Positions 1 through 7,435 of a DNA stretch of 64,000 nt are shown piece by piece. The position numbers and the translations under genes were made by a program. Source of the stretch: DATGKG01 sp963851325 (GTDB lineage: Bacteria > Desulfobacterota > Binatia > Binatales > Binataceae); the NCBI GenBank assembly GCA_963851325.1, contig CAWKOR010000001.1:4216001-4280000 (forward strand). The letters are read 5' to 3'. Every line of letters starts with the position of its first letter. Position 1 is the stretch's first letter. The notes under the pieces were generated by a model. The model did not search any database. It saw only the letters and a program-made list of their open reading frames with translations, and was not told the origin of the DNA.

Positions 1-256
1 CGACAGCATGTGCGGCGCGGGCACGATGGAGAATCTCCCGGAGGGTGCGCGCGGATATACCACCATCGAGCTCAAGGCCAACCTGCTCGGGACCGCGCGC
101 GACGGACACCTCGAATGCGAGGCGACCCTCGTGCATGGCGGGCGAACTACGCAGGTCTGGGATGCGAAGGTGACAGCGAAGGAGAGCGGCAAGAGCCTCG
201 CGCTGTTTCGCTGCACCCAGCTCATTTTGTATCCGGAGCCGGTCCGCGCTAAGTAG
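1..256 (+). CDS. PaaI-like hotdog-fold thioesterase, C-terminal part (5' end outside window)
   Basis: The reading frame is open from the first base, so the gene starts upstream of the window. About 84 C-terminal residues are visible. They match the second half of a PaaI-type acyl-CoA thioesterase: a central strand with the pattern TTIELKANLLG, then a VHGGRTTQVWDAKV strand and a GKSLALFRCTQLIL strand before the stop. Members of this family hydrolyse acyl- or aryl-CoA thioesters in the cytoplasm. The catalytic Asp/Glu region lies mostly outside the window, so substrate and activity cannot be judged. The next gene starts 30 bases downstream on the same strand. Confidence 0.7.
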   Translation, partial: DSMCGAGTMENLPEGARGYTTIELKANLLGTARDGHLECEATLVHGGRTTQVWDAKVTAKESGKSLALFRCTQLILYPEPVRAK

Positions 257-285
257 TTCCGACAGTCTCAGGGGAGGGTACGATC

Positions 286-792
286 ATGGCCCATCTTTCG
301 ACCGCAAGGCGCGTCACGGTTTTGTTCGCGGCGCTGGTGATCAGCGCGATTTTCACCGCGGCGGCTCACGCCGATCCGGCGGCTGATGCGAAAACCGTGG
401 GGGACGCGTTCTCCAAAGCAATCGCAGCATGCGACGTTCCCGCAGTCCTCGCGCTGTATGAGGACAACGCGGTCATCATCTGGCCGGGGCAGGGCGAGTT
501 CGGGACCGGCAAGCCTGCGATCGAAAAGATCGTCAAGGCCACCTGCAGCGGTCCGTCGAAGCCGTCGCTAACCGAAGTCAGCAGCGAAGCGCGCGCGGTG
601 GGCAAGGACTACATCATTCATATCGGGCAACTCGATGACACGATGCCCGGCCCCGACGGCAAGCCGGTGACGATGCGGATTCGCACCACCGAGCTACTTC
701 ACAAGTCGGGCGGCAAATGGCGTTACGTCGTCGATCACGCGTCAGCCGGGCTTCCACCGCCTCCCGCGGCAGCTAGCAGCAAAGCCCCCTAG
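286..792 (+). CDS. Exported SnoaL-like / DUF4440-type protein
   Basis: A 168-residue protein with a clear N-terminal signal peptide (residues 1-29, ending AHA-DP), so the product is probably periplasmic. Residues 35-155 look like an NTF2/SnoaL-like domain: an initial helix with ALYEDNAVIIWPG, a GTGKPAIEKIV helix and closing strands ending GGKWRYVVDHAS. Such domains form a cone-shaped barrel that binds small hydrophobic ligands or acts as an isomerase. No specific catalytic residues can be assigned here. A GGGGAGGG ribosome-binding site lies just upstream of the ATG. The tail is Pro/Ala-rich. Function unknown. Confidence 0.75.
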   Translation: MAHLSTARRVTVLFAALVISAIFTAAAHADPAADAKTVGDAFSKAIAACDVPAVLALYEDNAVIIWPGQGEFGTGKPAIEKIVKATCSGPSKPSLTEVSSEARAVGKDYIIHIGQLDDTMPGPDGKPVTMRIRTTELLHKSGGKWRYVVDHASAGLPPPPAAASSKAP

Positions 793-1099
793 CTGGATGA
801 GACGGGCCGGTAGATTAGTCAAGACCGAGGCCGGAAACATTTTCGCAATCACTCCAGGGACCCCGCCCCCAGTTGGCGATTACCGGCCTCGTGGGGACTG
901 CTGCCGGCGCCGGCTGATGCATCGCTTTCTGCATAAATTCCACGTCGATTCGGACCGTAAGTGATTCATAAGAGATTTTGCGTCTGACTGTTAGCATCTA
1001 AACATCTACAGGATGTGTAGATTTTCACCATTCGTCTAAACCTGCTAACGCTTGCGCTGATGATTTTGCGGCAGTTACGGTAGGCGTCGGGGGAAAACC
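793..1099. other. Intergenic region upstream of the NtrC-type regulator
   Basis: No convincing gene is seen in this 307-base gap. It contains a 12-bp self-complementary GC-rich tract (GCCGGCGCCGGC, near 904-915). Nearer the regulator gene the base composition becomes AT-richer, as expected for a promoter region. No confident -35/-10 pair or sigma-54 site was found. Confidence 0.5.
1004..1022. promoter_or_regulatory. Inverted repeat ATCTACA-N5-TGTAGAT
   Basis: A perfect 7-bp inverted repeat with a 5-base spacer lies 78 bases upstream of the regulator start. A partial copy (CATCTAA) lies just before it. It could be a regulator operator, possibly autoregulatory, or a small hairpin in the leader. 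It is followed by only four T residues, so a terminator is less likely. Confidence 0.35.
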
Positions 1100-2647
1100 A
1101 TGGCGTCGATACAGGAATATGATCTGCGGGTCCGTCAGAGGCCGCGAATCGTCGTGGTCGATTCCGAGCCTGCGTCGGCCAGGCAGACGGTCGCGACGCT
1201 TACCGCAGCCGGCTACGAATGCAAGAGCTTTGCCGAATCCGAGATCGCGATGGCGACGCTCCAGGAAGGCGGCGCCGATGTCATAGTGGTGGACTTTTCT
1301 TCCGAAAGAAGCGCCACCGAGGTCATTCGACGAGTCAGGATGCAGTCGCCGGAGACCGCGGTGGTTCTCACCGTATCGAATCCCACCGTGTCGGCGGCGG
1401 TGGCTGCGATGCGTCAGGGCGCTTTCGACTATCTCACCAAACCGATCAATACCGACGAGCTGACCGCCGTGGTGGGCAAGGCGCTGGAGATCGCGTCGTT
1501 ACGGCGCGAGAACCGACTGCTTCATGAGCAGCTCGACGTCGCGAGCATGGCGGCGGCGTTCATCGCGGAGAGCGGCTCGAGCCGCAGACTGGCTGCGATA
1601 GTGCGCAGAGCGGCGCCGGCCAACTCTCCGGTGCTGATCGAGGGCGAGAGCGGTACCGGCAAGGAGCTGATTGCGCGGATGCTGCATCATTGGAGTAGCC
1701 GAGCGCAGGGACCATTTGTGAAGCTGAGTTTCAAGTTGCTCATGCCGATCGAATCGTCACTCGCGCCGGCGGCTAATCCGGACCGCACGCATCCGGGAAT
1801 TGCCGCGATGCTCTCCGAGTATCTCGAACGCGCGATCGGCGGCACGCTTTTTCTCGACGAGATTTCCGAGGCTTCGCCGGAATTTCAATCCGCCTTGTTG
1901 CGACTTATCGGTGACGGTGAAACTCGCCGAAACTACAGCGGGGCGCAGGGGAGGGCGCGCATCTCGGGAACGCGGATCGTGGCCTCGACCAATCGGCCCA
2001 TCACGCGCGAGGTTGCAGGCGGCCGGATCCGCCCTGATTTGTATTTCGCGCTCAATGTCATCTCGATCCAGGTCGCGCCCCTGCGCGAGCGCAGCGAAGA
2101 TATCCTGCCATTGGCGCGGCACTTTCTCGCGCTCCACGCAGCTGAGACCGGCCGCTCGCTGGTGCTCACACCGGACGCGGAAAAGGCGCTGCTGGCATAT
2201 TCATGGCCCGGCAACGTGCGCGAGTTGGAGAACACCATCGAGCGCGCTGTGGTGATGAGCTCGAGCGAGCGAATTTCGACCGATGCGTTGATGCTTCGAA
2301 GCGAGGCAGTCGCGAGTGCCGAGCCCGATGCGTCGGCGCGCGCACCTCAGTCAATGCAGTCGCGACCGGAGGCTGCGGGCAGCATCGCGGAGGATGAGGC
2401 CGCGCAAGCCTCCGGAGACGCGGCCGAATCGGCAGCAACTGAAACCGCGACGACGACGCACGAGGAAGTGCCGGCTGAGGCGCCAGTTGCAATGGAAGGC
2501 ACGCTGCAGGAGTTCCTCGATCGGGCAGCCGCGCTGCGAATCAAGAAGGCGATCGATTTTGCAAAGGGAAATCGCAACGCTGCCGCCAGCGCACTCGGCA
2601 TCGATCGCACCACGCTGTATCGCTTGATGCGTCGTCTCGGCCTTTGA
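1100..2647 (+). CDS. NtrC-family response regulator without a recognisable GAFTGA loop
   Basis: A 515-residue protein with a receiver domain (residues 15-125; D21/E23 acidic site, likely phosphoacceptor D65, K114). An AAA+ sigma-54-type domain follows (about 155-400; Walker A GESGTGKE near 181, Walker B GGTLFLDEI near 245, APLRER and WPGNVRELEN). Next is an Ala/Glu-rich linker and a C-terminal Fis-type helix-turn-helix (about 467-515). The segment that should carry the sigma-54-contacting GAFTGA loop (about residues 205-235) has no such motif. By analogy with GAFTGA-deficient family members it may regulate without activating sigma-54, or act as a modulator. No sensor kinase is adjacent. It lies next to, and convergent with, the Tad pilus locus, which suggests but does not prove a role there. 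Confidence 0.88.
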   Translation: MASIQEYDLRVRQRPRIVVVDSEPASARQTVATLTAAGYECKSFAESEIAMATLQEGGADVIVVDFSSERSATEVIRRVRMQSPETAVVLTVSNPTVSAAVAAMRQGAFDYLTKPINTDELTAVVGKALEIASLRRENRLLHEQLDVASMAAAFIAESGSSRRLAAIVRRAAPANSPVLIEGESGTGKELIARMLHHWSSRAQGPFVKLSFKLLMPIESSLAPAANPDRTHPGIAAMLSEYLERAIGGTLFLDEISEASPEFQSALLRLIGDGETRRNYSGAQGRARISGTRIVASTNRPITREVAGGRIRPDLYFALNVISIQVAPLRERSEDILPLARHFLALHAAETGRSLVLTPDAEKALLAYSWPGNVRELENTIERAVVMSSSERISTDALMLRSEAVASAEPDASARAPQSMQSRPEAAGSIAEDEAAQASGDAAESAATETATTTHEEVPAEAPVAMEGTLQEFLDRAAALRIKKAIDFAKGNRNAAASALGIDRTTLYRLMRRLGL

Positions 2648-2678
2648 ACTGGCGCTCTGCAAACGATTCCGCGCGAGC

Positions 2679-2785
2679 ACCGAAAGGGGCGCGGAGCGCC
2701 ACGCCGCAGGCACTCGCGAAGCCGATTCGGGATGTCTTAGGGCCGAATCGAAGTTGAAAGACGCGGAGCGAAGCGGAGTCGAGGA
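2679..2785 (+). repeat. Dispersed palindromic repeat, copy A (with internal insertion)
   Basis: Left part CCGAAAGGGGCGCGGAGCGC and right part GCGGAGCGAAGCGGAGTCGA match the two ends of the repeat copies at 38171-38236 (reversed) and 53099-53163. About 35 additional bases separate the halves here. It lies between the 3' ends of the convergent regulator and tadC genes. It is rich in inverted GGCGC/GCGCC elements and probably folds in RNA. Confidence 0.65.
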
Positions 2786-2875
2786 ACAATCAAAAGATAA
2801 CATAGGGAGCGCCCCGGGCCGGCACTTCCGAAGAAACACCTGACCCGGGGCGGGTGAGGTCTTGGTTGTTCCCGC

Positions 2876-3808
2876 TTATCCGTGGATGGTTCGCAGGACC
2901 TGGATCATCGCGGGGCCCACGATCACCATGATCATGGCGGGCAACACAAACAGCACCAGCGGAAAGAGAATCTTGACCGAGGCCTTTTGCGCCGATTCCT
3001 CCGCGCGCAAGCGACGGCGCGTCCGCAAGGCGTCGGAGCTCGCATGCAAAGCGGGACCGATTTGCGCTCCGAGCTGTTCGCTCTGAATCAGGGTGGCCGC
3101 CAGCGGTTTGATGTCGTCAACCGCGGTGCGTTCGGCGAGGCTTCGCATCGATTGGCCGAGGCTGGCCCCCGCGGAGATTTCCGACGATACCAGGCTCAAT
3201 TCGGTTCCGATTTCCTGCTTCTGCCGTTCCGCTTCGGTGCCGACGACTTTAATCGCTTCGTAGAGTCCGAGTCCGGCTTCCACGCATACCACCAGCAGAT
3301 CGAGTACGTCCGACAGTTGCTTGGCGATCGCGCCCTGGCGTTTCCGTGCGCGGCGGCTGATGTAGTAGCTCGGCACGAACAGGCCGAAAGTTACGCCCGC
3401 TAGTGTGCTCATCAGAATGCGTCCGGTTTCGGCGCCCATGACCACCGCGATAACGAAGGCCAGAAATGCCATCCCTACGGCACAGAACACGCGAATAACC
3501 TGGAACGTCTGAGCGGCCCCCGACTTGATGAAACCCGCCTGCGCGAGGGTCTGTACCAGCTTCTCGCCTTTCGGCGTGTTAAGGTCCGGAGGCGGGATTC
3601 TCCGCGACGCCCATTTAAAGACCATCGTCGAAATGGTCGCCTGCTGTGCGTCGTCTTCCAGCCCACCCTGCGCGATTCGCATCTTGAACGCGAGGTCGGT
3701 AAAGCGCTCTTCGATCACGCGGTTCTTGGCGAACATCGCGAAGTACACTCCGAAACCCGCGGCACTGATCAGACAGAAGAACATTATCGAAATGAACAGA
3801 GAACTCAT
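2876..3808 (-). CDS. tadC: Tad pilus inner-membrane platform protein TadC
   Basis: A 310-residue T2SS GspF-domain protein. One N-terminal membrane segment (residues 4-26), two segments around 115-155, a cytoplasmic GspF helix bundle (ARKRQGAIAKQLSDVLDLLV onward, with LGLYEAI and a SLGQSMRSLAERT region) and a C-terminal hydrophobic pair. With TadB it forms the inner-membrane base that the CpaF ATPase works on during Flp pilus assembly. It is the last gene of the minus-strand tad run. Its ATG lies one base beyond the tadB stop, so the two are almost certainly translationally coupled. Confidence 0.92.
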   Translation of the reverse strand: MSSLFISIMFFCLISAAGFGVYFAMFAKNRVIEERFTDLAFKMRIAQGGLEDDAQQATISTMVFKWASRRIPPPDLNTPKGEKLVQTLAQAGFIKSGAAQTFQVIRVFCAVGMAFLAFVIAVVMGAETGRILMSTLAGVTFGLFVPSYYISRRARKRQGAIAKQLSDVLDLLVVCVEAGLGLYEAIKVVGTEAERQKQEIGTELSLVSSEISAGASLGQSMRSLAERTAVDDIKPLAATLIQSEQLGAQIGPALHASSDALRTRRRLRAEESAQKASVKILFPLVLFVLPAMIMVIVGPAMIQVLRTIHG

Positions 3809-3809
3809 T

Positions 3810-4760
3810 TTAGTAGTCCACTCGAATCAGGCGCCGGATGGTCAACAGCGCGAGCATGTCCATCACAAATGCAGCCTTCAAAATCATTTGGCCGGTGGGG
3901 TCGTGGAACAGCGAATCGGTATATCCCGGCTGAATCACGCTGAATGCGCATAGCACCAACGCGGGCAGCAGACCGACCACCAATCCACCCATCCGGGACT
4001 GCGCGGTGAGCGCTTTGATCTGTAACCGAAGCCGCTGGCGGATGCGCACGATCTCCGACAGCCGTCCGATTATCGCAGCGAGGCTGCTGCCAATCTCGGT
4101 TTGCACTTTAACCGCGAGCACCAGCAGTTTGAGGTCGTCCTCAGGCACCCGCTGAAGCATGTCTTCCAGCGCGCGGCCCAGTGGCAGTCCGATTCGCGTC
4201 TGTTCCAGCACGGTGCGAAATTCACCGGCCAGTGGGTCGGCGAATTCACCGATCAGCACCTGCAACGCGCGAGGCAACGAATGGCCGGCTTCCAGCGATC
4301 CCTTGATCAGGTCGAGCGCGAACGGAAGCTGGGTACCGAATGCCTTGAGGCGGCGCTTGCGGCGAAACCGGATATAGAGGATGGGCAGCGCGCCCAACCC
4401 GAAGGCCGCACCGAGCGCGAAATAAAAATCGCCCCAGAACGCCTGGCCTCCGGCAAAACCGGCGCCGAACAACAGCAGGATAATGAGCAGGACGTCGGAA
4501 ACTCGCCAGTAGATGCCGGCCTGCCACATCGTCTGTTCAAGATTCTTCAGGAAATTGATCTGACGAAGAATAACCGCGACCGCGTTTTGCGAATCCTTGC
4601 GCTTGCGCGTGATGTCGATGTCGCCTTCACCTTCGACCGGCCGCAACATCATCTTGGAAACGAATTGTTTTTGCTCTGCGCCGCCTCCCCTGGAGAGGGC
4701 CAGAATCACCACCACCGCAAAGATGGAGGCGAAGATCGCTCCCGCCATTAACAGGTCCAT
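3810..4760 (-). CDS. tadB: Tad pilus inner-membrane platform protein TadB
   Basis: A 316-residue T2SS GspF-domain protein. It has an N-terminal membrane segment (4-24), a pair of hydrophobic segments near 95-135, a cytoplasmic GspF core beginning FGTQLPFALDLIKGSLEAGH, and a C-terminal hydrophobic pair. It partners TadC in the Flp pilus assembly platform. The gene sits three bases after the cpaF stop and two bases before tadC, inside one operon. Confidence 0.92.
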   Translation of the reverse strand: MDLLMAGAIFASIFAVVVILALSRGGGAEQKQFVSKMMLRPVEGEGDIDITRKRKDSQNAVAVILRQINFLKNLEQTMWQAGIYWRVSDVLLIILLLFGAGFAGGQAFWGDFYFALGAAFGLGALPILYIRFRRKRRLKAFGTQLPFALDLIKGSLEAGHSLPRALQVLIGEFADPLAGEFRTVLEQTRIGLPLGRALEDMLQRVPEDDLKLLVLAVKVQTEIGSSLAAIIGRLSEIVRIRQRLRLQIKALTAQSRMGGLVVGLLPALVLCAFSVIQPGYTDSLFHDPTGQMILKAAFVMDMLALLTIRRLIRVDY

Positions 4761-4763
4761 GGC

Positions 4764-6137
4764 TTACTTCTCTCCCCGAGCGAACACCTTCGCATCGAAT
4801 TTGAAGCCCGCCTGCTCGAGCTGCGTGGTGTAAGCGGAGCGAATTCCGGTCGGACCGAACGCGCCCAGCACCTTGCCGCTCGAATTGAGGCCAGCCCGTT
4901 TGAACTCGAACAGGTCCTGCATCATGATCATCTCGCCTTCCATTCCGGTGATTTCCGAAATTTTGAGGACCTTTCTGGTACCGTCGGAAAGGCGGCTGAC
5001 ATGGACGATCATGTTCAATGCGGATGCGATCTGTTGACGCATCGCGCGCTGCGGGATGGAAACTCCCGACAGCAGCATCATCATTTCGAGACGCCCAAGA
5101 CATTCGCGAGGATTGTTGGCGTGGATGGTAGCGATCGATCCGTCATGACCGGTCGACATCGCCTGCAACATATCCATAACTTCCGCGCCGCGGACTTCGC
5201 CCAGTACGATGCGGTCGGGCCGCATACGCAGGGCGTTCTTGACCAGATCGCGCTGGGTCACCTCGCCCTTGCCTTCGACGTTGGAAGGGCGCGTCTCCAG
5301 GCGCACCACGTGCGGCTGCTGCAGCGACAGTTCGGCGGAGTCTTCGATCGTTACGATGCGCTCGTCGGTCGGAATGAAGGCCGACAGGCAGTTGAGCATG
5401 GTGGTTTTACCAGAGCCGGTGCCGCCGCAGACCAGAATATTCAGGCGCGCCTTTACGATGGTGCGCAGAAAATCGACGCATTCCTGGGTAATCGAGTCCT
5501 TCGCGACGAGATCGTCGATCGAATAGCGGCGTTTGCCGAATCGCCGAATCGACAGCGACGGACCATCGAGCGCGAGCGGCGGAATGATCGCATTGATACG
5601 CGAACCGTCCGGCAGACGCGCATCGACCATCGGCGACGACTCATCGACACGCCGACCCACCTGCGAAACGATACGATCGATGATCAGCATCAGGTGCTGG
5701 TCATCCTGGAACTTCACGTCGGTGGCGTTCAGCTTGCCCAACCGCTCGACGTAAACCTGATGCGCGCCATTGACCAGAATATCGGTGACGGAGTCATCCC
5801 ATAGCAGCGGTTCCAACGGGCCCAGGCCGAGCAGCTCGTTCTTGATTTCCTCGATCAGGCGGAAGCGGTCGCTGTCGGTGAGCAGGCGGCCCTCTTCATT
5901 CAGAATCTCAGTGATGGCGCCGGTGACCTTTTGCGAGGCAAGGTTGGCCTCGAGACTTTCCAGCCGTGAGACATCGAGCGATTCGAACAAACGGTTATGT
6001 ACTGCGAGCTTGAGTTGCTGGAAACCCTCCGCCTGCGGATCCTTGCGGATCTTTTCCTTGTTGACCACCAGGGCGCGCTGGAAACCCTGCGCCGGGGCGT
6101 TGCTTAAATTGTTCTGAATTTTATCGAGCAGCTTCAT
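4764..6137 (-). CDS. cpaF: Tad pilus assembly ATPase CpaF/TadA
   Basis: A 457-residue type II/IV secretion ATPase. The N-terminal all-alpha part (1-110) is followed by the DILVNGAHQVYVERLGKL region. The RecA-like core has Walker A GGTGSGKTTMLN (near residue 236), an Asp box around TIEDSAEL, Walker B RIVLGEVRG (near 307) and a His box TGHDGSIATIHANNPRE. It is expected to form a cytoplasmic hexamer powering Flp pilin polymerisation and possibly retraction. Length and all motifs are normal for CpaF. It lies ten bases downstream of cpaE. Confidence 0.95.
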   Translation of the reverse strand: MKLLDKIQNNLSNAPAQGFQRALVVNKEKIRKDPQAEGFQQLKLAVHNRLFESLDVSRLESLEANLASQKVTGAITEILNEEGRLLTDSDRFRLIEEIKNELLGLGPLEPLLWDDSVTDILVNGAHQVYVERLGKLNATDVKFQDDQHLMLIIDRIVSQVGRRVDESSPMVDARLPDGSRINAIIPPLALDGPSLSIRRFGKRRYSIDDLVAKDSITQECVDFLRTIVKARLNILVCGGTGSGKTTMLNCLSAFIPTDERIVTIEDSAELSLQQPHVVRLETRPSNVEGKGEVTQRDLVKNALRMRPDRIVLGEVRGAEVMDMLQAMSTGHDGSIATIHANNPRECLGRLEMMMLLSGVSIPQRAMRQQIASALNMIVHVSRLSDGTRKVLKISEITGMEGEMIMMQDLFEFKRAGLNSSGKVLGAFGPTGIRSAYTTQLEQAGFKFDAKVFARGEK

Positions 6138-6147
6138 CTTCGATGCC

Positions 6148-7404
6148 TCATCCGCGCGCGCCGAACGAACTCAGCAGACGCGAAACGATCGAGCCATTGC
6201 GGGTTGCGTCCTGATCGCTGACCCCGTCCAGCTTGCGCGCCATCTCCTCGACCGCCTTGGTCAGCGGGGAGTTGGGGGCGACCTGCCAGAGGTCCTGGGC
6301 GCTGAGCTGCACCCGTTCGAGGACCTTTTCATCGCGTGGGATTTTCGCGTAAATCGGCCGCGCCAGCGTGTGGCTCAGCTGCTCTTCGCTGATCGGATGA
6401 TTCGAGATGAAGCGGCTGATCACGAATGCGGGCTCCAGGTTGTTGAGTCCGAGGCGGCCGCATAAGTCGACGAAGCGCCACGCGCAGCGGGCCGCGCCGA
6501 TCGATTGATCGAGTACATAGAACAGATGTTCAGAACGCTCCCAGGCCGCGACCTTGGTGGCATCGATGTGAGTGCCGCAATCGACGATCACGTAGTCAAA
6601 CAGTTGCCGCATGATCTCGATCACGTTTCCCAACGCGCCATCGGTCACCATTTCGCTGTCTTCGATCCGCTTGGGAGCCGCCAGTAAATAGATGCCCGAG
6701 CCGTGCTTGCTGAGCGCGCTCTCGAGCTGAATCGAATCGATCTTTTTTTCGCCCTCGGTCAACGCCATTATGGTCCGATCGGGTTCCACGTTGAGGAACA
6801 CCGAAAGCGCGCTGGCTTGTAGATCGAGATCGATAATGGCCACCCGCTTGTCGAGCGAGTAGCGGAGTGCGAGCGCAAGGTTTCCGGCCAGACTGGTCAC
6901 CCCGACTCCACCCACCAGACTGACCAGCGACACCACGCTGCCCATTCCGTTCCGGTCTTCGCGCAAGCGCGATTCGCTGATCTTGAGCAGCGCGCGGGTA
7001 GCGTCGCCGGTATCCAGCGGCAGGAACAACAACTCATCGGCGCCCGCCCGCAGCACGCGCTTCATCAAGCCCGGCGAGCGTTCGCGCAGCAATGCGAAGA
7101 TGGCGGGACGCGGCTCGGTTTCTCCGACGCCCTGGAGGTAATTCAATGACTCTTCTTCGTCACCATTGAAGACCACCATTACGACGTCGGGCGGCGCATG
7201 TCCGTTGCCGTTCCCGTTGCCATTACCGTTGCCGTTGCCGTTGGACGATGAGCCCAACGCATCCGGCGATTTCTCTGTAATTTCGAGCGGGGGCTCCGGC
7301 AGGCCCTGCAATGACGCCAGCACTTCAGCGCGATGCGCTTCCGGCGCCACCAGCAGGACGCTGAGAGCTCCTCGCCTTCCCTCACCCTTTCTCAGTACGG
7401 ACAC
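6148..7404 (-). CDS. cpaE: Pilus assembly protein CpaE/TadZ (MinD/ParA-like)
   Basis: An N-terminal atypical receiver-like domain (to about residue 150) precedes a MinD/ParA-like P-loop domain. TadZ/CpaE proteins localise the Tad machine, often to a cell pole. The P-loop reads SLVGGVGVTS: both conserved lysines of the deviant Walker A are replaced, so ATP hydrolysis is doubtful. An (Asn-Gly)n stretch of about eight repeats sits in the receiver region (DNA near 7199-7244). I prefer the GTG at 7404 because GGGGGAGGG lies five bases before it. A TTG at 7419 is an alternative. The gene ends ten bases before cpaF. Confidence 0.88.
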   Translation of the reverse strand: MSVLRKGEGRRGALSVLLVAPEAHRAEVLASLQGLPEPPLEITEKSPDALGSSSNGNGNGNGNGNGNGHAPPDVVMVVFNGDEEESLNYLQGVGETEPRPAIFALLRERSPGLMKRVLRAGADELLFLPLDTGDATRALLKISESRLREDRNGMGSVVSLVSLVGGVGVTSLAGNLALALRYSLDKRVAIIDLDLQASALSVFLNVEPDRTIMALTEGEKKIDSIQLESALSKHGSGIYLLAAPKRIEDSEMVTDGALGNVIEIMRQLFDYVIVDCGTHIDATKVAAWERSEHLFYVLDQSIGAARCAWRFVDLCGRLGLNNLEPAFVISRFISNHPISEEQLSHTLARPIYAKIPRDEKVLERVQLSAQDLWQVAPNSPLTKAVEEMARKLDGVSDQDATRNGSIVSRLLSSFGARG

Positions 7405-7435
7405 TTCACCCTCCCCCAATTTGACCGTGCGCTTG

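Noticed and set aside
815..997. 60-codon minus-strand open frame between the SnoaL-like gene and the regulator
   Set aside because: No ribosome-binding site, no domain, composition like non-coding sequence.
7199..7244. Short tandem repeat considered as a CRISPR-like array
   Set aside because: A 6-bp coding microsatellite within cpaE, with no spacers.
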